Shown here: one piece after another, positions 16,441 to 26,717 of the stretch
Position numbering within the stretch: position 1 is the first letter of the stretch
Layout: every line of letters begins with the position of its first letter
Source of the DNA: Bacillus sp. (in: firmicutes)
GTDB taxonomy: Bacteria > Bacillota > Bacilli > Bacillales > Bacillaceae
Length of the DNA stretch: 64,000 nucleotides
Assembly: GCA_031180805.1 (NCBI GenBank)
Contig: JAPSLL010000003.1
Span: forward strand, 117,574-181,573
Reading direction: 5' to 3'
Notes under the pieces: model-generated
What the model saw: the letters and a program-made list of their open reading frames with translations, nothing else
Databases searched by the model: none
What the model was told of the DNA's origin: nothing
Position numbers and translations under genes: made by a program

Positions 16441-19020
16441 CTATGAGCCCATATTTTCTAAATTTAAAATTAATTGGTCAGCTTTAGCTATTAAGATAGA
16501 TTTCGCCTTCTCCGTTACCTCATCCTTTTTATTCTTTTGCTCTAGCTGTCTAATGAATTTTTCTAAAAACGAATTCCCTTTAGAATAAGAACCTTTATTA
16601 ATATGATGCTGAGCTTGCTTTAACGAGTTCTCAAGCTGAGACGCTAGCGAGCCTTTAATATCACCTTTTTCTACATACGAAGCTACTAAACTATTTAATG
16701 CTCCAAGTTCACTTGGCATCCAAATAGTAGGTGTCGGTACTTTTCCCCAATCCGTGTCTGAAGCGAAATAATAACTAGGATAGGACGGCTGATTGTATCC
16801 GACATTTTGCCAAGCAATACCTGTTCGATATTGGGCATCATGCATTAACGTATATAATTTTCGATCCGTTACTTCCGTACTCAAGTAAATCCGAATTGCC
16901 TGACTATCTTCCGTTCGAACAAGCAGCTCTTCTCGCCAATCTCCAAATATATCTGCTACTAAGGATGGATTTCCCTTTGTGTAGTTATTGGTTCTCGTAT
17001 TTGATGCTGTTAGAACTGTTCCTTTTTTCCAATCCTGGATAGTTGGAGTCTGGTCAATAGAGCCATTGACAATTTGTGTTGTCATATCTGCAGACCATTT
17101 AATATTCATATTTGTTCCTGGAGCATTAGTACTAAGCCTTTTTCCATCTGCTGTCCATAGACCTACCGCCCATGTCTCCAATCCTTCCTGTTCTGGAATA
17201 ACATCTCCAATCATCCCTCTACCTGTATCCTTCCCTGTATACCCACCATAAATGACCTCACCGGTTGCAGCATCTCTTAGAGAATATCCATATGGAGCAT
17301 AGCTACCACCTTCATGTACCATAAAAATCTCTAATCCTGCTCTATTCGGATCGATATCAGCTACGTGTAATGCATCACCATGACCTAATCCTGCTGTTAC
17401 ACCTGGTGTCGCACTTTCCGGTGGCATGACATCACTTGAGCTATATAACAAGGAGCCATCATGATCAATTGTTGCCGATCCGTAAATAATTTCCTGCTTC
17501 CCATCACCATCAACGTCTGCAGTGCTTAGTGAATGAGCACCTTGAGTTGTAAGGGATCCATATTCCTCGCTTGTTCCCAAGCGACCGTGCGGACCATCAT
17601 TAAACGGATTTGTCATAGGAGTCCAGCCACTATCAACATCCCATTCTTCTTTAAGATGCTTTCCATCCCAGCTATAAGAAACCATTGTTGTTCTAGTATA
17701 GTACCCTCTAGAAAAGACTGCATAGGGCTTCTTCCCATCTAAATAAGCGACACCAGCTAGGAACCGGTCAACTCGATTACCAGGCTCAATTCGGGACATT
17801 GCATAATCTCCCCACATAAGCCCGTCATCATGACGTTCATATTTATAACGAATTGTCTCCATTTCGGCTCCTGTTTCTCCATTAAAAACCGTTAAGTACT
17901 CTGGGCCATTAAGGATAAAGCCCTCAAAATCTCTTAAATCATTGCGCGCACTTCTACTTGGAGCATATACATCAATAAAATAGTCTGCTAATTTTTTCGC
18001 ATCTTCAGTAGACAATGGATAATTATATTGCTTCTCAATACCAAAGCATTCCTCAAGTGTTGCCGGCCAATTTCCATTAACAACCTCTTTTTGGGTATGC
18101 CAATTTTTGAACATGTCCACCAGATGATAATAGTAATCTTCACTGTTCATACGATAATCATCTTCATGGCTGTACCCAGCTTGTTTATCCTCCTTGAGCA
18201 TCGTAATAAATTGTTCAGACACTACCTCACCTTTTTTGTTGTACTTAATGACTTTTGTTCCTGGTGCTGTTTTAAACATAAGTTCTGATTTTCCGTCACC
18301 ATCAAAATCATATACGAGAAATTGTGTATAATGAGCGCCTGCTCGGATATTGACTCCTAGGTCTATACGATAAAGCAATGTACCGTCCATTTTGTAGCAA
18401 TCAATATACGTTTTACCTGTATATCCTTTTTGAGAGACGTCCTTTGAATTTGTCGGATCCCACTTAACAAAAAATTCGTATTGTCCGTCACCATCGACAT
18501 CTCCGACACTCATGTCATTTGCTGTGTATGAATAAGCCTCCCCACTTGGCGTAACACCATCTGCAGGTTTTTTCAGCTTTAAATCAAAGTATGTATCGTC
18601 CCAAGGTGCAGTTTCAGCGCTTTGATCAATTTCTTTGCCATTTTTAACAGCCGCTACATAATACTTTGATGTAGCAGACACACTGTCATCTATAAAGTTT
18701 GTACTATCCTTTACTGTGGCAATTTTTTTACCATCTCGATAAACATTGAAATCAACACCTGTTAAACCTGATTCTGAATGACCTGATACTTCATTAGCTA
18801 AAAGCCTCCAGCTTAAAAATATACCTTCAGAACTAGTCGCAGCAACTAGCCCTCTATCAAGATATTCTAGTTGGATCAAACTGCGTTGTTTAGAACGTTC
18901 AGTTTCAGAAGCTTTGACTAAAGGTGCTGAAAACGGTGCAATTCCAGATAATGTGGAAGTTAACATAACCGTACTCATTAATACAGATATTCTTTTTACT
19001 ATTCCTTTACCCACTTTCAT
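16441..19020 (-). CDS. Secreted rhamnogalacturonan lyase, PL11, with C-terminal FIMAH-like domain
   Basis: Cleaves the Rha-GalA backbone of rhamnogalacturonan I by beta-elimination outside the cell. A signal peptide of about 38 residues (cleavage near VKASET) is followed by a fibronectin-like start (LEYLDRGLVA) and an eight-bladed propeller with several calcium-binding DxDGDG loops (GDVDGDGQYEFF, YDFDGDGKSEL, ADVDGDGKQEI). This matches YesW/YesX, which are about 610-620 residues; here about 80 extra residues form a helical FIMAH-type tail (LVASYVEKGDIKGSLASQLE onward). Endo or exo mode cannot be told. A cre-like site is 82 bp upstream. Its products should feed the GH105, GH78 and GH106-like enzymes encoded here. 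Confidence 0.95.
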   Translation of the reverse strand: MKVGKGIVKRISVLMSTVMLTSTLSGIAPFSAPLVKASETERSKQRSLIQLEYLDRGLVAATSSEGIFLSWRLLANEVSGHSESGLTGVDFNVYRDGKKIATVKDSTNFIDDSVSATSKYYVAAVKNGKEIDQSAETAPWDDTYFDLKLKKPADGVTPSGEAYSYTANDMSVGDVDGDGQYEFFVKWDPTNSKDVSQKGYTGKTYIDCYKMDGTLLYRIDLGVNIRAGAHYTQFLVYDFDGDGKSELMFKTAPGTKVIKYNKKGEVVSEQFITMLKEDKQAGYSHEDDYRMNSEDYYYHLVDMFKNWHTQKEVVNGNWPATLEECFGIEKQYNYPLSTEDAKKLADYFIDVYAPSRSARNDLRDFEGFILNGPEYLTVFNGETGAEMETIRYKYERHDDGLMWGDYAMSRIEPGNRVDRFLAGVAYLDGKKPYAVFSRGYYTRTTMVSYSWDGKHLKEEWDVDSGWTPMTNPFNDGPHGRLGTSEEYGSLTTQGAHSLSTADVDGDGKQEIIYGSATIDHDGSLLYSSSDVMPPESATPGVTAGLGHGDALHVADIDPNRAGLEIFMVHEGGSYAPYGYSLRDAATGEVIYGGYTGKDTGRGMIGDVIPEQEGLETWAVGLWTADGKRLSTNAPGTNMNIKWSADMTTQIVNGSIDQTPTIQDWKKGTVLTASNTRTNNYTKGNPSLVADIFGDWREELLVRTEDSQAIRIYLSTEVTDRKLYTLMHDAQYRTGIAWQNVGYNQPSYPSYYFASDTDWGKVPTPTIWMPSELGALNSLVASYVEKGDIKGSLASQLENSLKQAQHHINKGSYSKGNSFLEKFIRQLEQKNKKDEVTEKAKSILIAKADQLILNLENMGS

Positions 19021-19101
19021 TTACCTCCCCATTTTTCATCCCCAAATGCCGTATTTTCTAATATTGACTATTTTACTTGAGAGTCACCACCTCCAAACAA
19101 T

Positions 19102-19116
19102 ATGAAAACCCTTACA
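19102..19116. promoter_or_regulatory. cre-like site upstream of the PL11 gene
   Basis: ATGAAAACCCTTACA fits WTGNAANCGNWNNCW except at the central G (CC in place of CG). It may be a weak cre, or a site for another LacI-family regulator, since GGGTTT cores recur upstream of other sugar genes here. The stretch 19117-19261 shows nothing else. Confidence 0.4.
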
Positions 19117-19261
19117 TTTTGTTGTTTACTCAAAGATGAAATCTTGGTTATTTTAATAGAATTGACTAGAGAAAAACAGATAGATATCAGAGTTTAATGT
19201 TTAAAAAACAGTGAAGTTTGATTTACTATAGAGTATGTAAAGATTTAGGTTGCAAGTAAAA

Positions 19262-19294
19262 GGGGATAAAGCTCTCAAAATTAGCTTTATCCCC
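19262..19294 (-). terminator. Terminator of the sugar-binding protein gene
   Basis: GGGGATAAAGCT and its exact complement form a 12-bp stem over a 9-nt loop, with T tracts on both sides. It is about 75 bp after the stop. Confidence 0.85.
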
Positions 19295-19369
19295 TTTTGC
19301 TTGAACCAATTGAACCTACTAAAGGATTTGTCAGACACTTTTGGATCAGTAGCATCTTTATTAAAATTG

Positions 19370-20668
19370 TTATTGTGCTAAAATACTTTCAGCTTGCTGT
19401 CTAAATTGTTTTGCAGCATCTTCTGGTTTCATAACTCCATAAGCCATTTGATCAGCGAAGTTCTTTAGAAGATTTATCACTTCGCCTGCTTCAGTCGGAT
19501 CTGGTCCATTATAAGGTGAACTATGTTCCCCAGCCCAAGCGACATAGTTGAATACTTGTTTTTGTGACGGAGTCAATAACGGCAATAATGCTTCTTGGAC
19601 TTTCGGAGAGCCAGGAACACCGCGATCACCAAGCATTAATTTATTCGCCTCAATATCGTTCGTTAAGAAGTCAATAAATTTAGCAGCTTCAGCTTTATGC
19701 TTGGAGCTTTCAGCAACAGACCAAAACAAACTCGGCTTTAGGAATAGGCCTTTATCTGCATTTGGTCCTGGCAAATTAGTCATTTCAAGTGGACGATTTG
19801 ATGCTTCTTGGATCCCGACAAACTGATTAGACCACTGAATAAGACCAATAGATTGTTGTTTAACAACAGGATCATCCTCTAGTCCTTTAACTTGTGCGCT
19901 TGCATCAGGTGGTTGAATCGCCTTTTCTTTCACTAAGTCAGAATACATCTTAAAGAAATCCACAAATAACTTGTCATCATCATAGCCCAATGCTGTACCC
20001 TCTTCACTATAAAGTCTTTTTCCATTCGTTCTTAAATAATAATTAAAAGATACATCTGGTGCCGTTCCTGGTCCATTTTCAAAATAAAGTCCTTCTTTAG
20101 CTGCCTTTTTAGCCATGTCGATATAATCATCCCATGTCCAATTATCAGGAATTTTGTCTTCGCCAATTTTTTTTAGCAATGCAGGATCATATTGATAACT
20201 AAGAGCATTTACCCCACCGTTAAGTCCATAATATTTATCACCAATTTTTCCACCATCGAGAAAGTCCTGGCTGAGATCTTCGGTATTAATTTCTTTACCT
20301 AAGAATGGTTTTAAATCAGCTAGTTGATTGTTATTTGCATACTGTGTAATATAAGAAAGGTCCATTTGAATAATATCAGGAAGCTTATTCGCTGTTGCTT
20401 GAGGAGCCATCTTCTTCCAATAATCATCCCAGCTTGCATATTCAGGTTGGATTTTCACGTTAGGATGCTGTTTTTCATACATTTCAATAATTTTTAGTGT
20501 ATAATCATGTCTTGGATCTGATCCCCACCATGCCATACGAAGTGTAATTTTTTCATCTTTACTAGCCCCTGAATCCGAATTTGACTCACTAGACGTACTA
20601 TTACTATTACAAGCTGCTAACGAAAACACTATGATTGCAGATAAAACTAACAGTAACCACTTTTTTAT
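19370..20668 (-). CDS. Sugar-binding lipoprotein of an ABC importer (SBP family 1), apparent ATA start
   Basis: Binds oligosaccharides outside the cell for import. The mature protein (ITLRMAWWGSDPRHDYTLKI, NWTWDDYIDMAKKAAK, AEAAKFIDFLTND) is a typical family 1 binding protein. The ORF track starts at a GTG (20629) that would remove most of the signal peptide and has no ribosome site. Reading upstream in frame gives KKWLLLVLSAIIVFSLAAC, a complete lipoprotein signal, preceded at the right distance by GGGGGAG; the codon in the start position is ATA. No ATG, GTG or TTG is available there. Either ATA is used, or the start has been lost by mutation. No permease or ATPase genes adjoin, so it must work with a transporter encoded elsewhere. 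Confidence 0.85.
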   Translation of the reverse strand: MKKWLLLVLSAIIVFSLAACNSNSTSSESNSDSGASKDEKITLRMAWWGSDPRHDYTLKIIEMYEKQHPNVKIQPEYASWDDYWKKMAPQATANKLPDIIQMDLSYITQYANNNQLADLKPFLGKEINTEDLSQDFLDGGKIGDKYYGLNGGVNALSYQYDPALLKKIGEDKIPDNWTWDDYIDMAKKAAKEGLYFENGPGTAPDVSFNYYLRTNGKRLYSEEGTALGYDDDKLFVDFFKMYSDLVKEKAIQPPDASAQVKGLEDDPVVKQQSIGLIQWSNQFVGIQEASNRPLEMTNLPGPNADKGLFLKPSLFWSVAESSKHKAEAAKFIDFLTNDIEANKLMLGDRGVPGSPKVQEALLPLLTPSQKQVFNYVAWAGEHSSPYNGPDPTEAGEVINLLKNFADQMAYGVMKPEDAAKQFRQQAESILAQ

Positions 20669-21249
20669 TTCTAACTCCCCCTTGTTCTTTTTTAATCCCC
20701 TTACATTTAATTTAGATTTATCACCTCCTCTAAAAAGCTTTAAAACCTATTGATTTTCTTTATGTTCATAATCCCTTATATTTACCTCTACTATTTTAAG
20801 CGCTTTCATAATATTTTTTATAAAATGAGACACAACTTTCTCTTATTGAATAATTCAGCACATCATTTTCCTTGTCTTTCTTATAGTTAATTTAATTTAT
20901 TCAAGAGTTGAAAATATCATGCGTAACACCAAATTTCTTAACTATGTTTGCAAAATAAAAATCCCAAGTAGTAACCCAGCTTTATAGCTTGATTGTTGAT
21001 TTTTGATATGACTTTTAAACTATTGATGTATATGAAATATTGTAAATGTAATGTTTATTTGAATTATAAATTATTGAAGGTTCGATGCTCAGAGACAGGG
21101 AACATATAGTGTAGGTTAATGTAGATGATTTTTTATCTTAAGTAGATGTGAAAATTAATGAAAATGCGCAAATTTATATGCTATACTGCAGCAACAATGA
21201 GAAAAGAATATATTAAATTGGAAATGCACCACTTTGATTCTAACAAAGA
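20669..21249. other. Gene-free stretch with one cre-like site
   Basis: Apart from the leader of the binding-protein gene and the site at 20795-20809, I see no coding region, RNA gene or repeat in these 580 bp. It is very AT-rich with scattered stops in all frames. Confidence 0.5.
20795..20809 (-). promoter_or_regulatory. cre-like site upstream of the sugar-binding protein gene
   Basis: On the minus strand ATGAAAGCGCTTAAA has the strong cre core TGAAAGCGCTT and misses the consensus at one position only. It lies about 130 bp before the start, consistent with CcpA repression. Confidence 0.6.
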
Positions 21250-21253
21250 AAAA

Positions 21254-21277
21254 GAGGCTAATATCAATATATGCCTC
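21254..21277 (-). terminator. Terminator of the esterase gene
   Basis: GAGGC and GCCTC pair around an A/T-rich loop, and TTTTTCTTTG follows on the minus strand, 43 bp after the esterase stop. Confidence 0.65.
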
Positions 21278-21319
21278 CTATTACATCCTCATCTTTAAAT
21301 CATATATTTCAACTCTTTT

Positions 21320-22117
21320 CTAATTAAAACCAAATCCTTGTTTACTTAGCCATGCTTGACATAAATCTGTCCATTTATTAACGATTGGATCTTCCTCAGC
21401 AAGACCTAAGCCATGACGTCCGCTCGGGAAAATATGCATTTCAAATGATACCTTTTGTTTACTTAATGCTTGTGCGAACATAAGGCTGTTCTCAACAGGA
21501 ACTGCTGCATCATCAGCTGTATGCCAAAGAAAAATTGGCGGTGTAGCTTCAGAAACATTTCTTTCACTTGATAATAAAAGTCGCTGATCTGTACTAGCAT
21601 TTTCTCCTAATAAGTTAATGATTGACCCTTCATGATACGATTCCATAAAAGAAATAACCGGATAGCAAAGAACCGCAAAATCCGGCTTGCTGCTTTCCTT
21701 TTCAATCAAATCACTTGCACTTTTGTTACCGCTATCAAATTGAGTAGCTGCTGTTGAGACAAGGTGACCCCCTGCAGAAAAGCCAAGTAATCCAATTTTT
21801 TGTTTATCAAGATTCCATTTCTCTGCATGATAGCGCACATATCTGATTGCGCGCTGCAGGTCATGTAGTGGAACAGGATGTTTATAAGGCGCAACTCGAT
21901 AATTTAGAACAAACGCAGATATACCGAGACGATTCAACCATTTTGCAACAGGCTCTCCTTCATGATCAGCCCGTCTCGCATATCCTCCTCCTGGACAAAC
22001 AATAATTGCGCCATGTTTTCCTTGCTTCTCCAATAAATAAGCTGTAATAATTGGTTCCTCTTCCCCATTTTCCCCTTGATTATAAGGCACGTTATCCTGC
22101 CATAATTTATGGATCAA
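21320..22117 (-). CDS. Alpha/beta hydrolase, acetyl-esterase type (BD-FAE/xylan-esterase-like)
   Basis: Probably removes acetyl or feruloyl groups from plant oligosaccharides in the cytoplasm. An HGG-equivalent motif (CPGGGYARRADHEGEP) is followed by the nucleophile elbow GFSAGGH near residue 114, a DD pair (WHTADDAAVP) supplying the acid, and the catalytic His in SGRHGLGLA. No signal peptide. Length 265 residues is usual for this family. The start is TTG at 22117, 6-7 nt after GGGGGG. Its place beside pectin genes supports a role in deacetylating rhamnogalacturonan fragments, but that is inference. Confidence 0.85.
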   Translation of the reverse strand: MIHKLWQDNVPYNQGENGEEEPIITAYLLEKQGKHGAIIVCPGGGYARRADHEGEPVAKWLNRLGISAFVLNYRVAPYKHPVPLHDLQRAIRYVRYHAEKWNLDKQKIGLLGFSAGGHLVSTAATQFDSGNKSASDLIEKESSKPDFAVLCYPVISFMESYHEGSIINLLGENASTDQRLLLSSERNVSEATPPIFLWHTADDAAVPVENSLMFAQALSKQKVSFEMHIFPSGRHGLGLAEEDPIVNKWTDLCQAWLSKQGFGFN

Positions 22118-22269
22118 ATGAAGCCCCCCTTAACAAGTTTACTTTTCATAGAAAAATCCTTTTACTCTATAATTCTATTTATTTCAGATTTCCCCTCTTT
22201 CTTTTCGTTATCTGCCTTAACAATTAATCCGAGTTACCTTCAGTACAACAGAATTTGTCTTCAAAGCAG

Positions 22270-22680
22270 CTATTTACTAATGACAATTGACAGTTTATAG
22301 TTTACATATTTATTTAGCCCTTTTAAAAATTCATCCAATTGTTCATTTGAAGGAAATTTACACTCAAGAAGGTAACAGCTATCTCCGCCAATTTTATAAT
22401 TATTTATTACATACTTCTGATGCTCTTTTAAATATGTATAATATGGATCATGGACTGCACTTTTTGTATAAATATGAATAAATGCATGAATATTAAGGCC
22501 AAGTTTTATATGATTGACCTTAATTGTATACCCCTCAATGATTCCGTTATCTTCTAATTTTGCTACACGAGCTGAAGTCGCTTGTCCTGTTAAATGGACT
22601 TTTTCACCCAATTCTTTCATTTTAATACGACTGTTCTTTGATAGCTCTTCGATAATTCGTAAATCAGTGTGATCTAACAT
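22270..22680 (-). CDS. Lrp/AsnC family regulator
   Basis: Winged helix-turn-helix in residues 1-60 (LDHTDLRIIEELSKNSRIKM, LTGQATSARVAKLEDNG) and a RAM ligand-binding domain in the rest (YKIGGDSCYLLECKF). The 136-residue length is slightly short but complete. It is divergent from a metallo-beta-lactamase-fold hydrolase with an ATCAAGT/ACTTGAT inverted repeat between them, so local control is likely. AAAGGAG precedes the ATG. The effector is unknown. Confidence 0.88.
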   Translation of the reverse strand: MLDHTDLRIIEELSKNSRIKMKELGEKVHLTGQATSARVAKLEDNGIIEGYTIKVNHIKLGLNIHAFIHIYTKSAVHDPYYTYLKEHQKYVINNYKIGGDSCYLLECKFPSNEQLDEFLKGLNKYVNYKLSIVISK

Positions 22681-22698
22681 GATAAACTCCTTTCATTA

Positions 22699-22726
22699 AT
22701 CAAGTTAAATGCCAAAAAGACTTGAT
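22699..22726. promoter_or_regulatory. Inverted repeat between the lrp-like gene and the hydrolase gene
   Basis: ATCAAGT and ACTTGAT face each other across 14 bp, 19 bp upstream of the lrp-like start. A plausible Lrp-type operator by position only. Confidence 0.35.
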
Positions 22727-22796
22727 TTGATCTATGTATCTCGTAATTGGTCCTAGTATAAACTATACGTAGTTCAAAGAAAAGGAGTACATGAAA

Positions 22797-23558
22797 ATGA
22801 AAATACAACTTATTCGAAATGCAACACTTGTTGTCCAATATGCAAATAAAAAGTTTTTAATTGATCCATTTTTAGCTGACAAGGGGGCATATCCGGCGTT
22901 TCCTAATTCAATAAGACAGGGGCAGAGGAATCCTTTGGTTCAATTACCAATACCAATTAACAAGATTATTCATCAGGTAGATGCTGTCATTGTTACTCAT
23001 CTGCATTTAGATCACTGGGATGAAGTTGCTAAGGAGGTGCTTCCAAAGGATATCAAAATGTTCATCCAAAATGATGATGATGCTAAAGAAGTACAGAACG
23101 CTGGTTTTCAGAATGTAGAGGTTCTAGAAGAAAATACTGTTTTCGAAGGAATTCATTTAACGAAAACAAAGGGTGAGCATGGTAGAGGAGACATCTTAAA
23201 ATTAGCTGGTCTCGTGTGTGGTATTGTCTTTCGTCATCAAAGCGAAAAAACGCTATACGTTGCTGGAGATACTGTTTGGTATGATGGCGTTCAGGATGTG
23301 ATTGAAACACATCATCCAGATATAATTGTAGTTAATGGTGGAGATAATCAATTCCTCGAAGGAGGATCACTAGTAATGGACAAAGATGATATTTATGAAG
23401 TGTGTAAAGCTGCACCTCATGCAAAAATTATTTCTGTTCATATGGAAGCTGTTAATCATTGGACATTATCAAGAAATGAATTAAAAAACTTTATAAAAGA
23501 AAAAGGGATCTCTTCAAATGTGTTAGTGCCTGATGACGGAGACTCTTATATTTTTTAA
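22797..23558 (+). CDS. Metallo-beta-lactamase-fold metal-dependent hydrolase
   Basis: Has the zinc motif THLHLDHWD near residue 66, a further His in EHGRGD, the Asp in AGDTVWYDG, and the late His in SVHMEAVNHW. This is the UPF0173/YtkL-like branch that acts on small metabolites or lactones; the reaction is unknown. AAAGGAG is 9 nt from the second ATG (22797) and only 3 nt from the first (22791), so I prefer the second. Divergent from the Lrp-type regulator. Confidence 0.85.
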   Translation: MKIQLIRNATLVVQYANKKFLIDPFLADKGAYPAFPNSIRQGQRNPLVQLPIPINKIIHQVDAVIVTHLHLDHWDEVAKEVLPKDIKMFIQNDDDAKEVQNAGFQNVEVLEENTVFEGIHLTKTKGEHGRGDILKLAGLVCGIVFRHQSEKTLYVAGDTVWYDGVQDVIETHHPDIIVVNGGDNQFLEGGSLVMDKDDIYEVCKAAPHAKIISVHMEAVNHWTLSRNELKNFIKEKGISSNVLVPDDGDSYIF

Positions 23559-23613
23559 TGAAGAAATCGATAGAAAGTTAGCTTCCTAACTTAGCTAGCT
23601 TCTTATTTTATCT

Positions 23614-23660
23614 AACTAGAAGTGCCTCACAAAATATAGTATGGCACTTCTAGTTTTATT
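23614..23660. terminator. Bidirectional terminator between hydrolase and GH1 genes
   Basis: AACTAGAAGTGCC and its exact complement form a 13-bp stem, with TTTTATTTTA on the plus side. It separates two convergent genes and can serve both. Confidence 0.85.
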
Positions 23661-23672
23661 TTACCTTTTCAC

Positions 23673-25142
<1,470 letters not shown>

Positions 25143-25273
25143 TCAAAAAGTTTGGCTATTTTTGTATACTTTGAACTTTTTCAATATCCCACTCATAAAC
25201 AGTGTTGAATATCATTGCAAATGCGAAAGCGGACGAGTTCATTAGCCTCTTTATTCTTTACTGTGCTCGCTAT

Positions 25274-25295
25274 AAAGGTACATTCAGGTACCTTT
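25274..25295. promoter_or_regulatory. Inverted repeat upstream of the GH1 gene
   Basis: AAAGGTAC and GTACCTTT face each other across 6 bp, about 150 bp before the GH1 start and after the RpiR terminator. It is a candidate operator for the RpiR protein or a leader hairpin. The rest of 25128-25400 shows nothing clear. Confidence 0.35.
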
Positions 25296-25404
25296 GACGC
25301 TTGTTTCCCTCACAAGAGTCTCTTTGCTTGCACCCCAATCAACCTCTGCTTAAATTAAGGGAAAAGCTTTAATATAAGTTCATCATACTACTGGAAAACA
25401 ATAA

Positions 25405-25429
25405 AAACTGGTCTCTTTTAGACCAGTTT
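25405..25429 (-). terminator. Terminator of the rpiR-like gene
   Basis: AAACTGGTCT and AGACCAGTTT form a perfect 10-bp stem over CTTTT, starting 6 bp after the stop. Confidence 0.8.
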
Positions 25430-25434
25430 GACGG

Positions 25435-26196
25435 CTAGTTAGGACTATGTTCATGCTGAAAACGATATGTCAATACATCAAATATCCGTAAAAGCGTATA
25501 GCTGCTAACACTGCTATTTTCAACTTTTCCGCATTGTAATATTTCATCAAATATTCCCAATTCTCGAGGTTTATGTGAAAAAGTTATTAGCAATTTATGT
25601 CCTTTAGCTTTTTTTATTTTTTCCACGATTGGAGAATTTTTCGAAACGAGGTTTCCTTGAATCGAAATGGTGATAATCATATCTTCATCAGAAATTTTAG
25701 CTAACGTATCAATTTGTTTAAATAAATTTGTTCCACATTCACAAAGCTTTCCTAAAAGAAATAACTTCTTTTGCAGCTCCACCGCCTGAACCTGATGTTT
25801 TTCAAAGCCTAATATAACGATTCTTCTCGATTGCTTTAGTTGATTGACAATCCTATCAATTTGTTCTATAGGTATTTTCTCAATTAGCTCAATATTTTCA
25901 TTTAATTGTTTCAAAAAAGTATTTGTATGTAACTCTGAATCATGACTTTCATGTATGGCCATTTCATTTGAAAAGGCAATGCTGTTTCGCAAGGAGGAAA
26001 AATTTTTAAACCCGATTCTCTTGCAAAAGCGGTTAATCGTAGATGGAGATACATGACATGCCTCAGCAACGCTATCTAATGAAAAACTCTCTAACTTATC
26101 GATATGTTTTAAAAAGCTTTTAGCTAAATCATAATTAATATCCTTATTTAGGGAATTATTTAAATATGCTAAAAGTGTATATATCAGTTGATCCAA
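25435..26196 (-). CDS. RpiR/MurR family regulator with SIS domain
   Basis: N-terminal HTH (FSLDSVAEACHVSPSTINRF, CKRIGF) in about residues 40-70 and a C-terminal SIS sugar-phosphate-binding domain (RRIVILGFEKHQVQAVELQ, DMIITISIQGN). Such proteins sense phosphosugars. The ORF track starts at 26229 without a ribosome site. GAGGTGGGG sits before an in-frame TTG at 26196, giving MDQLIYTLLAYLNN, which fits family N-termini better. It is upstream of the GH1 gene on the same strand, separated by its own terminator, so it probably senses a beta-glucoside phosphate and controls that gene. Confidence 0.85.
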   Translation of the reverse strand: MDQLIYTLLAYLNNSLNKDINYDLAKSFLKHIDKLESFSLDSVAEACHVSPSTINRFCKRIGFKNFSSLRNSIAFSNEMAIHESHDSELHTNTFLKQLNENIELIEKIPIEQIDRIVNQLKQSRRIVILGFEKHQVQAVELQKKLFLLGKLCECGTNLFKQIDTLAKISDEDMIITISIQGNLVSKNSPIVEKIKKAKGHKLLITFSHKPRELGIFDEILQCGKVENSSVSSYTLLRIFDVLTYRFQHEHSPN

Positions 26197-26338
26197 TTTC
26201 CCCACCTCTAATGAATGATTAATCATCACTGAATACCAAAATTTATACTATTATTTACTAGCATTACTGTATTGAATATATAAAATCTTATAAAAAATTG
26301 TAGACAATAACTCTTTGTTTGATTTGTTAAACTTTGTT

Positions 26339-26460
26339 GTTGATTTCAGCACGAGGCATTCGTTTTCCGCGGGAGCTTCGGGAGCCTCCTTGTAGCTGCT
26401 TTGACATTTGGGTCCCCTTTTACAAGCTACTCAAAGCAGGAGTCTCATGGTTCACTTTAC
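26339..26460 (+). repeat. Decayed copy of a Bacillus intergenic repeat
   Basis: The stretch retains GTTGATTTC, TTTCCGCGGG, GAGCCTCCT and GCAGGAGTCT in order, as in the ~120-bp repeats scattered in Bacillus genomes. It is much more GC-rich than its surroundings. A second degraded copy, inverted, lies at 28930-29042 on the far side of ahpCF. Confidence 0.6.
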
Positions 26461-26624
26461 TCAACAATAATCTTTAATATAGCCTTTATTTAAAAGCTAA
26501 ATCCAAAAAATAAAGATAATTCTAGGTTTCATTCACTATCTACCTATAAAAATTATCATACATATAAAGTAACTACTAGGTTTAATTTGAAGATAATAAC
26601 TCATAATAAATATGAGCATTACCC

Positions 26625-26651
26625 TTGACAAAATATTAATGTTCATATAAT
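26625..26651 (+). promoter_or_regulatory. SigA promoter of ahpCF
   Basis: TTGACA at 26625 and TATAAT at 26646, 15 bp apart; an alternative -10, TAATAA at 26648, gives 17 bp. Confidence 0.65.
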
Positions 26652-26664
26652 AATAAATATTGAA

Positions 26665-26679
26665 TTAGAATTATTATTA
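26665..26679 (+). promoter_or_regulatory. PerR-like box of ahpCF
   Basis: TTAGAATTATTATTA matches the PerR consensus TTATAATNATTATAA at 13 of 15 positions. It lies at the expected transcription start, 39 bp before ahpC. A weaker match (TCATAATAAATATGA) is at 26601-26615, upstream of the -35. Confidence 0.65.
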
Positions 26680-26717
26680 TCAAATACTAAAATTTATTAT
26701 ATCAGGAGGAAGATATT

